Source of the DNA: Jaapia argillacea MUCL 33604
Taxonomy: Eukaryota > Basidiomycota > Agaricomycetes > Jaapiales > Jaapiaceae
Assembly (NCBI GenBank): GCA_000697665.1
Contig: KL197749.1
Span: 60,441-124,440, forward strand
Direction: 5' to 3'
DNA: 64,000 nt
The translations under genes and the position numbers were made by a program. The number at the start of each line of letters is the position of its first letter. The first letter of the stretch is position 1. Under the pieces are notes generated by a model that saw only the letters and a list, made by a program, of their open reading frames with translations, was not told the DNA's origin and did no database searches. Positions 22,520-31,854 of the stretch are shown piece by piece.

Positions 22520-23990
22520 CTACCCGTCAAGACTTGCTTTCTCCAGCTCCTCCAATCCAATCCCACAGGCTCTCACTCGCCTTTGTGTTCCACTCATCAC
22601 GCGATGTCCCACCTCGTCACAATAAGGGCATAACCCAACTTTCTCCTTGAACCAAAACGGCAAATCAAAGAGTTCCAGACTAGCTTCCCTCCTCGGGGGG
22701 TTGATCTCGTTACACGAAACTGCATGAACGATCTTGACCACTCTATGTCTTGGGATCGGCACGACATGCAACTGGCAGGCGACCAAAACATCCTCCTCGA
22801 ACACCCAGCATAAAGCTGTTTCACGTCATTAGGGTGTGTACGAGAAGCTGAATCGAGGTACTCCCTAATCCTCTCTCGCATCTCGCCATCGTCTATCCTA
22901 TCCATGTCAGGTCTGATTCCAGCAATTATATAATCCTCCAAACTCTCGGCTTTGATATCACGAAATGGTGACTCCCCAACCCAGATCTCCCAAGCGGTTA
23001 CAATTCGTACAGGTCCTCTGACCTCGTTAAGGGTTCGTACGCAGATACGTATCGTAGCCGACGATGAGATGAATACCGGACACTGGAGATATTATGCGCA
23101 AACCCATCTCCTTCGAACGCAGCTGTCGCCCAATCGCATAATCAGACTTGGCCATCGGAGCAAAGAAGGATGTTGGGTGGTTTGTGATCATCGTGTATGA
23201 TCCTTTTGGTATGTAAACTCCCCACTCATTTTATGAGCATCTCGATAACCCCTCGTCTCTCTTCCCTAGTCAACTCTAACCCCTTCCCGGGATTATCAAA
23301 ACTCCATCCTGATACCAATACTTTCTCGAGTGGCATGACGAACCCAATCATTTTCTCCTTGGGGATATAACCGTTAATCCTTTCTGGTGCTTTGAACACC
23401 CGTCCCAAGGGTTGAATGGCACATTCCGGTCCAGCGAATAACATCATCCGAAGTTCGTGTTCTAAATCTCCCTCCCAGATATATTTCACATCTTTGTCGT
23501 CGATGATATCGACGAGTGCGGTGGTGGAGCTGTGGATGGGTTTCGTTGGTGGGGACTTTGGGGCGTAATGATCCATGGGCCACGCCCCGAAAGGCGCGTC
23601 GATCGTTTTGATAGCTGTGTGCAGTTAACCTTGAATTTTGTATTGGAGATAGGTGGGTTGTTGGCGACGTCCATGGTTTAAGGATGGTCATCGGGGTGTT
23701 GTGGATGTAGAGGCCTGTGGAGGAGTTGAGGGACGATTCATTTATGGTTAACCTTTTACTCGGATGTCTTGTTGTCCAGCCCGTATTTGCTTCATTTTAT
23801 CACACCACACCATCCTATATATCGAACCACCGGTTTCTTCCTACCCTAGGTTACATCCCGGATATTGCGAGCATGTGTACATACGAACTCGAGGGTGCTT
23901 CGGTTGGGTGGGTTGAGATTGTTCGTTTGAGTCGAGATGGTTCATGAATGCTAGGGATGGCATTGCGGCGTCCCGTCGTGCCAGGATGGA
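22520..23990 (-). pseudogene. HGDIKPPN-type kinase gene, frame-broken copy (unit 2)
   Basis: Segments in at least two frames match the intact gene at 34773-36106. They are MPSLAFMNHLDSNEQ at the 5' end, then TAIKTIDAPFGAWPMDHYAP, DIIDDKDVKYIWEGDLEHEL, RMMLFAGPECAIQPLGRVF, KMIGFVMPLEKVLVSGWSFD, LTREERRGVIEMLIK, MEDYIIAGIRPDMDRIDDGE and, near the end, CPYCDEVGHRVM. The middle part carrying the catalytic loop is not in one open frame (the frame ends soon after VIEMLIK; about 23000-23225 is reduced and shifted), and the C-terminal parts lie in different frames. It is therefore a pseudogene of the kinase. It follows the F-box gene of the same unit on the same strand, about 190 bp downstream. Confidence 0.8.
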
Positions 23991-24179
23991 TGAGACAGGC
24001 TCCGAGGACAGAGAGATGTACATAATGTATGAGAATCAAGGCTCGTTTAAGTAGGCAAGCGACACCAGCATCGGAGTTAAGGTGCATATACGTAGTTTCT
24101 AACACTAGCGAAGCCAACCCAACACCCTCTCAACCCCAAAAATCCAAAATTTACGATTATACACCAACCCCAACGACCC

Positions 24180-25472
24180 CTACAAATCCCTTAAAACCAA
24201 CTTCAAACCGTCCCTTCTACAACCCTCAAGTTCCTCCCTCAAATACTGACATACCTCAGACGGGGCAACCGCCTGTACAATCTCCAATCTCGTTACCCCT
24301 TGATGATTGGCTATGGGATAGCGACGAGAGCGAACGAAGTCGATGAAAGGTTGGGGTGTGAAATGTGGTCCGAATATAATTATTTTCTTTAAATTTGGGC
24401 ACTGGGGTGGGTTCGTCGATCCAGTGGTGTGTGGTACGACCAAAGAAGCCAATACGGGATCGAAATCGAGCGTCGTGTCGTAGGCGTTAACCTGTACCGA
24501 AACGACATGGCGTAAATGTGAAAAACACTCGATGAGTTCTTGAGTCGAGATTTGTGAGAGGATCATCGTTAACGCCTCGAGTGGACAACGAGAGCGAGAG
24601 AGGAAGGAGGATAGGGAGAAGGGATCCCAGGGGGATTTGTGGTGTAGGCATTCGATGTGGAGGGTTTGGAGGTTGGGGAGGGTTAGGGAGGGGAGGAAGG
24701 GTGTTGGGTGGAAGATCCTGAGGTGGAGGTGGTGCAGGTTTATGTGTGTTAGAGTAAGGTTTGTGGTGGGGATGACGGTGGGGGTGGAGGATTGGAGATC
24801 CAAGTGACAATGGATTAGGTTTGGACATGCGCGGAGGAGGGTGACCAGGTCGAGCGAGGAGGGAGAGGGAGAGGGTTCGTCACAACAATCGATCAGAAGT
24901 TGGGTTAATTGATTCCATGGTAACTCGATTCCATCCAAAGTCTGCCGAGGTGCCCGAAGATGAACTACTCGAAGACTTGGTGCGTCCTTCAAAAATCCTA
25001 TCCCTGGCACTCCGTTCCTACCTCCCTCATGTGGGGAGGTATCCCACACCATAAATTGTCGCAGAAGTGGTACACCTCCTGTAGGGATACGGGATAGAGT
25101 TGAGCCTAAGGAGTGTAAGGGGACGTATAATTTGAGGGAACGCCAACGAGAGGCGTGCTCGACAACTTGTGAGAATATATCGGGGAGTTTGGGGGTACGT
25201 TTATCGAAATTTTGGTATAGGACTGCTGAGATCGTTAGAGGAGAATCGGCTGATTTCTCGAGGCAGTTTGTAAAGTGTGCGAAACTGCGATCGAGGTGGT
25301 CGCCGCCATCGACGACACATGGTGAAGACCATAAACGCGGGGACCCAAGAACGAGTTTCCTCCACGACGAACAAACTTGCATAAAAACGATCGGCGCATC
25401 CAAATTACTAACACATCCCGAGCCGGAATCGCAAAGCGCGAATATATCGACCAAGATTTCTGGTGGGAGCAT
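24180..25472 (-). CDS. F-box protein, unit 2 copy (5' end disrupted)
   Basis: The open frame starts at ATG 25472 (MLPPEILVDIFALCDSGSGC), giving an F-box followed by FMQVCSSWRKLVLGSPRLWS, then about 350 residues of irregular leucine-rich repeats (LRVVHLRAPRQTLDG, LPNLQTLHIECLHH). It ends in CQYLREELEGCRRDGLKLVL. It is close to the unit 3 copy at 30074-31678. In unit 3 a coiled-coil-like segment (ILRRQQKIQQLASEVNTLLS) precedes the box. Here that segment is interrupted by a 178-bp insertion at 25603-25780, so the protein may start at 25472, inside the box region, or the gene may be silent. It was probably an SCF adaptor; the target is unknown. The kinase pseudogene lies just downstream. Confidence 0.75.
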   Translation of the reverse strand: MLPPEILVDIFALCDSGSGCVSNLDAPIVFMQVCSSWRKLVLGSPRLWSSPCVVDGGDHLDRSFAHFTNCLEKSADSPLTISAVLYQNFDKRTPKLPDIFSQVVEHASRWRSLKLYVPLHSLGSTLSRIPTGGVPLLRQFMVWDTSPHEGGRNGVPGIGFLKDAPSLRVVHLRAPRQTLDGIELPWNQLTQLLIDCCDEPSPSPSSLDLVTLLRACPNLIHCHLDLQSSTPTVIPTTNLTLTHINLHHLHLRIFHPTPFLPSLTLPNLQTLHIECLHHKSPWDPFSLSSFLSRSRCPLEALTMILSQISTQELIECFSHLRHVVSVQVNAYDTTLDFDPVLASLVVPHTTGSTNPPQCPNLKKIIIFGPHFTPQPFIDFVRSRRYPIANHQGVTRLEIVQAVAPSEVCQYLREELEGCRRDGLKLVLRDL

Positions 25473-25602
25473 ACGGATTGGAGCAAGGAGAGAAGAATTC
25501 GTTTCGACGGTTTTGAGGTAGGAGGAGCGCTTGGGGAGGAGGGCGTAGTTAGTTCTGATGCTAGTTGATTGATCTTTTGTTGGCGTGATGTGACGGGTTG
25601 CT

Positions 25603-25780
25603 TGGTGAAGCAGATAGACTAAGCCTTGCTTAGTAATATACGCTCAGAAAGAAATCGGTTTCAGACCTCAGAAGAACCAGAATAAATCTCTTATTCGAGG
25701 GGAAAGGAGAGTACAAAATCGCTACGGCGAGTCTCTTATATAGGTACAGCTAGACTAGTAGAGGGACCGACAATCACCTA
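25603..25780 (-). mobile_element. 178-bp insertion resembling a solo LTR or small non-autonomous element
   Basis: Comparison with unit 3 (30180-30230) shows that this block is extra. Unit 3 reads continuously through the point where this block starts with TGGTGAAGCAG and ends with CAATCACCTA. The ends form a short imperfect inverted repeat (TGGTGA/TCACCTA). On the minus strand it has a TATATAAG box followed about 45 bp later by AATAAG and TTTATT signals, the usual layout of a small fungal LTR. A 3-bp GCT occurs at both edges. No internal coding part or second LTR is present, so it is a lone fossil. A MITE is the alternative. Confidence 0.5.
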
Positions 25781-26031
25781 CGCTCGGCTTGACGGGGTGA
25801 GGGAGGAAATTCTGAGCGGAGGAGGGTGATGAGATCTGGGGGCGGAGGGAGTGGTTGCTGTGAAGGATGTGTTATCGTTGGAAGGAGGGAACGGAGATTG
25901 TAAGAACTTACTGGGATTGAAGGTGACTGTTCGAAGTCATCTTCCTCGTCCTCGAACGTCTTGGGGCGTGCCGGTGGCGGAAACAGCAGGTATATTGGTG
26001 TACTTCGACGGCTTTGTCCGATTGAGACCAT
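25781..26031 (-). pseudogene. Detached 5' exon of the unit 2 F-box gene
   Basis: Starts at ATG 26031 (MVSIGQSRRSTPIYLLFPPP) and runs through ARPKTFEDEEDDFEQSPSIP, after which a GTAAGT donor is seen. The next exon begins at DLITLLRSEFPPSPRQAE, matching DILTLLRSGCPPSPRQAR of unit 3. The exon is then cut by the 178-bp insertion. It therefore belongs to the F-box gene at 24180-25472. If the insertion is spliced or read through, part of this could still be used. Confidence 0.6.
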
Positions 26032-26081
26032 AAATCCGAAGGAGAGAGGATGAGAATACGCAGCGTTTATACCTACTGAAT

Positions 26082-26190
26082 ACCTACACGATGACTGTCC
26101 TTACTATCCATCTTTGGCAACGAGTTGGTTGACCAATAAAATGTAGACATTACGCGGTCTTCCGTATCCTGTTTTATGGCTGTACATATT
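26082..26190 (+). repeat. Direct repeat flanking F-box/kinase unit 2, right copy
   Basis: This is the same sequence as 22228-22345 (ACCTACACGATGACTGTCCT..., AAAATGTAGACATTA) at the opposite edge of the unit, next to the ChaC 3' end. A related, more diverged motif follows at about 26190-26260 (TTTACTATCTATCTATGGCT), so the original intergenic region may already have had an internal repeat. Confidence 0.7.
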
Positions 26191-26238
26191 ATCTATTCGT
26201 CGCCATACCTGCCCTCTGGCTTTACTATCTATCTATGG

Positions 26239-27632
26239 CTACGATTTGGTTGCGTGCCCGTTGGTGCCGTTCTGTACTGGCGTGTCATTGGTTAACTCGG
26301 GGAGACGTGTCGCGTCCAGTTCTTTCAGTCGTGCCTTTAAAAGAGGTGTGTTTGGACATGAGGCGGATGAAAGAAAGGGAAGAGGGTAGACGAACCTCCA
26401 AAGCAAATAAATGCGAATCGTAAGAATCTGGAGAGAGTTCTCTGACTGCTGTAGCGAGGTGGTATACATATTCCTGCGAGGAAAGCATCAGGCTTTTGAG
26501 CTCGGAGGAACGATAAGTGGGGACGGACCTTATTTGGACCTGAAGGACCGATAGAGTGCCAGATACGTTCAGCTAGGTGGTCTATAGGTTCTGACCCAAC
26601 TTATTTCGGAGTCTGTCAGAGGACGGATGGGGGGAGGGAGGGGAGTGGGACGAACTGAAGGACGGGTTGTCGTTTCTGCCGACGTAACACTAGATTAAGA
26701 ATTCCAGCGTTGGACTTTCGGGATATGAGCAGGGCGTACTCACGTATGCCTGGCAAATGTGAGGTCGGCATGTAACTTTGTATCTTTAAACGGAACAGAC
26801 GTACTCGGTGTACGAGTACAACTTCTCGCCCGTCTACGAACCCATATACATCAAGTTCCTCAAAGGTATATCCATCCTGAAATCCATGAGTTCAAGCCCT
26901 TTGGTAGGAGAGTGTACGATACCTTTCTCCTACCTTTTCACGATAATCTGTACAGAGCGTCGAACCAACGCGGTCAAGACGTGTACTCATAGATGAAGAT
27001 GTGAAGGAGGCGCGTACCTAGGTAATCCCGAACTTCAGATTCATAAAGTGGGTCGATGGTATATGCTACACCTAAGGTCCCATCGAATAAGACGTGCCCG
27101 GGGATAGGAGATAAAGTGTGAGAACCTCACCCCAAACGACATCCTCATGCGGGAACGCGTCCTACCACCAAAACTCATCAGCCCAGGCAAAAACCACCTC
27201 CCACAAAAAAGGAAGCACACATCACCAGAAAACTGTTCCCAATCTTCACTATGTATGAGAGTCACCACTCTTCCAGGACTCTAAACGCATGGGCCCATGA
27301 TGAACGTTTGTGAGGTAGGTGGGGTATTACGGGTGTTGGTACAGTACCTGTGGTGTACCACGATGATCGTGGGATTTCTGTGCGAATCGTCTGACGTAGC
27401 CTTTTAGGAAACCTGAAACTGCGTTTCGGGGGGGGATGAGGACTTCGTCTTTGCGTCCTTTGGTGTGAGCACCTACCTTGCGAGACGACATGAGGCGGAG
27501 GCTGATGGGTGTCAAGCCATGAATATCAGAGGTATGAAAAAACCTATTTTATTAGTGATGCAACTTTCATACCTTGAATATTAGAGATCCATAGCCGAAA
27601 ACGACATACGGTCGTTCACTGGTTATAGTCAT
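26239..27632 (-). CDS. ChaC-type gamma-glutamylcyclotransferase (glutathione-specific)
   Basis: This enzyme cleaves glutathione to 5-oxoproline and Cys-Gly in the cytosol. The gene is finely split. Exon 1 is MTITSERPYVVFGYGSLIFK (ATG 27632) with the substrate-binding YGSL loop. The following exons give PPPHVVSRK, VSGFLKGYVRRFAQKSHDHR, VVTLIHSEDWEQFSGD, GVAYTIDPLYESEVRDYL, DYREK and DGYTFEELDVYG, with the catalytic Glu expected in YREK. Then come CYVGRNDNPSF, IDHLAERIWHSIGPSGPNK, EYVYHLATAVRELSPDSYDS, HLFALE and a C-terminal exon ending NGTNGHATKS. All family landmarks are present in order, across about nine exons. It was easy to miss because no exon exceeds about 130 bp. It is convergent with F-box unit 2 and Mam3 and head-to-tail with BCAT upstream. 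Confidence 0.9.
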
Positions 27633-27970
27633 CGCGATCGTGTGAAGGGGGATGTGAACCGGCGGCGGTCGACCAGTGTCCTTTTTTATCTAATCTAACA
27701 CCGGATCAAAACGCTCTAACCCGAAATCGCACACACCAATCTCGCGTCAGCTGGCGTTCGATCAAGTCAGCCTTGCTTCAACAGTACTTGTTTCGCAAGG
27801 GCTGGTTTAATGGACCTAACCAGCGCCCTGACCTAACCCGCCCTGAGCAGGATAGAGAAAAACAAGTGTTTTGGTAAGATCTATAGCACATGATTTTACA
27901 TTCTTCCCTTCCTTCCCTCCTCTCCCCCCTCACCCACAACCAACCAACCCGTCACACCCAACCCCCCACC
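27633..27970. other. Region between ChaC start and BCAT stop
   Basis: About 340 bp without a gene. It forms the upstream region of ChaC and the 3' flank of the aminotransferase, both on the minus strand. It contains the imperfect words CCGGATCAAAACGCTCTAACCC and ACCTAACCCGCCC but no defined site that I can name. Confidence 0.4.
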
Positions 27971-29659
27971 CTACTCACAAACAACACTCCACCCCTCCCA
28001 CTCAACCCTCCCCTCCTGAATCCCCACAATCCTCTCCCAAAGCGCCTCCCCAACAACCCCCAACCCCCCCTCACTCTCCCACACCGGCAACTCAATAACC
28101 GTCTCCCCCACCTTCCCTTCTTCTTGATACCCAATCTTTCCGATTGGTGCTACGATGACGGCGGTGCCTACTCCGAATGCTTCGAGGAGGGTACCGGAGG
28201 AGGAGTAGGAGAGGAGTTGGGTCATTGTTAGTGGGCGTTCGTGGATGTGGAGGTTGAGGGAGGGTGGGAGGGAGGGGAGGGAGGGGGAGGAGGAGGGAGA
28301 GGAGGTGTGGGCACGGCAGAGGGAGAGGACTGAGGCTCGGGTTAGACCTGGGAGGATGGTTCCGTCTAATGGTGGTGTGATAACATCCATACCTAACAGA
28401 TTGGGTGGTCAAGATTCGATCGACTATTACAAAACAGGGGGGAGGGGGAGGAGAAAAGACGTACCACCATCATCCCTCTTAACAACCACAAAGAAATTCA
28501 TAGCCCCCGCTTCCGTAACCTTCATCTCAACCTTCCCCCCCTCTCCCACCTCAGGCAAAAGCCAAAGAACCTGCGCATACCCCTTCTCAGCCGCAACCTT
28601 CTGCACCGCGAACCCCGGTGCATAATTCAACCCAAGCTTAAAACCACCCGTACCTCCAGGCCAAGAGCGGACGTTCTCGGATACTGCTAAGAGGGAGACT
28701 GTTTTGTTGGGTTTTTGGGTGGGGAGGGAGAGGGAGGGGGGTGGGGAACGGAAGTAGGGGCCTGTTGGGGAACAGAGGATGTAGAGGGTTGCGTGGTCTG
28801 ATGCTGCTACTCCCAATGCTGTTTTTGAAGGGGGAGTAAGTGGGGAGGGGGAGGGAGGGGAGGGGAAGCGGGACACACCTGCTCGGGTACCGATTATAGT
28901 GGGACGGATGTATAAACTGCATCCTTTTGCTGTTGGGATCCACCTACGCTCGATCGCTACTAGTTTTTTGATTAGGGTGAGGAGAGCGGATGAGTTGAAG
29001 AGCTTGAGGATACGAAAGGAAATAGGGTTGTTGGTGGCGTCTTGGGTGGAGAGCGGAGGGATCACTTACGGGTAACGCCACGCGAGCAGCTGACATTTCC
29101 ATTCGAGCCATGTTCAATTGAGGTCTGAAAAGCCTCGCTTTCCCATCCGGTCCCATATAAGCCTGATTATACATCGTTCAGTTCCTGATGGGAAGGTGAA
29201 GGTAATGACGGGTAACATACCTTCATACCCTCAAAGACATTGGGACAATATTGGAAACATGAGCTAGCGGGGTCCAAAGTTAAAGGACCGTATGGTTTGA
29301 TCTCAGGTGCGGACCACCCATTGATTGGATCGTAGGTGGCTACCATCATATGGTCCGTCATCGTCTATGTAATCGATGGTGGGTACGTTTACGACGTGAG
29401 TTGGGGAAGGAGACTTACTTGACCGAATTGGAGGTCTTCAACGGGGACTAAGGGTTTGAGGGTTTCTGCCAATGTGATCTTGAGCTTGGATGCCTGTATG
29501 ATTGAATGTGAGCGAAATACAATCGATATTTCGTGCGAAGAAACTTGGCGAGGAAAGGTTGGGACGTACATCGAGGTCAGCGTGAACTGGAGTAGGCGCC
29601 TTTGGCTCTGCGACGGTTGTACCGTTCGTATGAACACCGTTGGTCGTTGGAATGGCCAT
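27971..29659 (-). CDS. Branched-chain amino-acid aminotransferase (class IV, PLP)
   Basis: Transfers the amino group between Leu/Ile/Val and 2-oxoglutarate. Fungi usually have mitochondrial and cytosolic forms (BAT1/BAT2). The start is MAIPTTNGVHTNGTTVAEPK (ATG 29659). Exons then give KITLAETLKPLVPVEDLQFG, MVATYDPINGWSAPEIKPYG, FQYCPNVFEGMK, AYMGPDGKARLFRPQLNMAR, LVAIERRWIPTAKGCSLYIR, and the PLP-lysine region GGTGGFKLGLNYAPGFAVQK. Later come ILPGLTRASVLSLCRAH, EAFGVGTAVIVAPIGKIGYQ and the C-terminal VEWEGWSVVCE. No clear mitochondrial presequence is seen, so a cytosolic form is likely. The plus strand across this gene is strikingly pyrimidine- or purine-biased, which gives many spurious Pro- or Gly-rich antisense frames. 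It is divergent from F-box unit 3. Confidence 0.92.
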
Positions 29660-29939
29660 GGTTTTGGGTATGTATTGAGTGAGGGAGAAAAGGACAAGTG
29701 GAGTGGGGGCAAAGAGAATGAGGTTATGATCCGAAGAAAAGTTGGGAGGAGTAGGCCTTGTGACTCGGTGGAGAAAATCTTGTCTTTTTTGGGGAGTCGC
29801 GTAGATAACACTTTTGGATTGATCGAGATAAGATAAGATCGGCGTCTGGTTTCGGCCGACTAAGTATTTGCTGCGACTTGGCTCGAGCGAATAGAGTCAG
29901 TCAGTATCCTCCACGCTGTGCAGAGTATTCTCATCCTCT

Positions 29940-31678
29940 TCGTCTTCGGATTTGTGTACCGCACTCCGACAAAGCCGTCTATCTAACCAGTATACCTGTT
30001 GCTGCCGCCGGCACTCTGGAAGGCATTCGAAGACGAGTAAGATGCCTTCGAACGGACACGCCAGTCCCAGTGAGTGCTTACGATCTTCTTCGCCTCCTTT
30101 CCAAATGAAAACACATCCCTCACAGCTACCAGACCCTCAGCCACAGGAGCAGCCCCAGATATCCTCACTCTCCTCCGCTCAGGATGTCCTCCCTCACCCC
30201 GCCAAGCCCGCCGAGCAACCCGTCATATAACAGAAGCAGCAGCCCACATCACCCACCTCGACGACCGCATCCTCCGCCGTCAACAAAAGATCCAACAACT
30301 AGCATCAGAAGTAAACACCCTCCTCTCCAAACGTTCCTCCTACCTCCAAACTGTCGAAACTAATTCCTCTCTCCTCGCTCCAATCCGTTTGCTGCCACCA
30401 GAAATCTTGGTTGATATATTCGCCCTTTGTGATTCGGGCTCCGGGTGTGTGAGTGGTTTGGACGCGCCGATCGTTTTTATGCAGGTTTGTTCGGCGTGGA
30501 GGAATCTCGTTCTTGGGTCACCGCGTTTATGGTCTTCACCATGTGTCGTCGACGGCGGCGACCACCTCGATCGCAGTTTCGCACACTTTACAGACTGTCT
30601 AGAAAAGTCCGCCGATTGCCCTCTAAACATCTCAGCAGTCCTATACCAAAATTTCGATAAACGAAACCCCAAACTCCCCGACATATTCGCACAAATGGTT
30701 AAACACGCCTCTCGTTGGCGTTCCCTCCAATTATACGTCCCCTTACACTCCTTAAACTCTTCACTATCCCGTATACCTCAAGGAGGGGTACCACTTCTGC
30801 AGCAATTTACGGTGTGGGACACTTCCCCAGACGAGGGAGGTAGAGATGGAGGAGTACCAGGGATAGGATTCTTGAAAGACGCACCTAATCTTCGAGAAGT
30901 TCATCTCCGAACGCCTAGGCAGACACTGGATGGAATCGAGTTACCATGGAACCAACTAACCCAACTCCGGATCGATTGTTGTGATGAACCCTCCCCATCT
31001 CCCTCCTCCCTCACTCTGATCACCCTCCTCCGCGCATGTCCAAACTTAATACAGTGTCACTTGGACCTCCAATCGCCCACCCCACCCACCACCACAAACC
31101 AAACACTAACCCACATAAACCTACACCACCTCCACCTAAGGATCTTCCACCCAACCATCTTCCTCCCCTCCCTAACCCTCCCCAACCTCCAAACCCTCCA
31201 CATCGAATGCCTACACCACCAACCCCCCTGGGATCCCCTCTCCCTCTCCTCCTTCCTATCCCGTTCTCGTTGTCCGTTGGAGACGTTATCGATAATGCTC
31301 TCACAAATCTCAACACACGAACTCCTCGAGTGTTTCACACATTTGGGCGATGTCGTTTCGGTACAGGTGAACACCTACGACACCACCACGTCTTTCGATC
31401 CTATTTTGGCTTCTTTGGTCGTACCACCCATCCATACCAACAACCCTATGAAACCACCCCTGTGCCCAAAGTTAAAGAAAATAAGTATATTCGGACCACA
31501 TTTCACACCCCATCCTTTCATCGACTTTGTGCACTCTCGCCGCTATCCCAATCATCAGGGTGTAGCGAGATTGGAGAGTGTGCAGGCGGTTGCTCCGTCT
31601 GAGGTATGTCAGTATTTGAGGGAGGAACTTGAAGGTTGTAAAAGGGATGGTTTGAAGTTGGTTTTAAGAGATTTGTAG
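29940..31678 (+). CDS. F-box protein, unit 3 copy
   Basis: The main exon runs to 31678. It contains TEAAAHITHLDDRILRRQQK and IQQLASEVNTLLSKRSSYLQ (a coiled-coil-like helix), then the F-box LLPPEILVDIFALCDSGSGC, FMQVCSAWRNLVLGSPRLWS, and a leucine-rich part (LREVHLRTPRQTLDG, LPNLQTLHIECLHHQ) ending CQYLREELEGCKRDGLKLVL. The exon begins after a CAG acceptor near 30150 (DILTLLRSG...). The first exon, by analogy with ATG 26031 of unit 2, would lie around 29943, but the homologous ATG reads TTGTGT here, so the start is unresolved. The length (about 500 residues) is normal for agaricomycete F-box/LRR proteins. It shares flanks with unit 2 in inverted orientation. Confidence 0.82.
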
Positions 31679-31854
31679 GGGAGGCTTAGGATAGGATGGT
31701 TTGTATGAGATGCCGTCCGGATTTTATGGCTCGATGGCGTTGGGGTTGGCTGACTCTAGAGTTAAGTACTTTTGTACTAGTAGTATTAGAAACCGCATAT
31801 ACGCACGTTCTGCCGGTGTCACTCGTCTATGCGAACTTTGATTCTTGTACACCT

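Noticed and set aside
27900-29100. Long Pro-, Gly- or Arg-rich open frames on the plus strand across the aminotransferase gene
   Set aside because: They are antisense shadows of the BCAT exons, caused by strong strand bias in base composition; no family signal.
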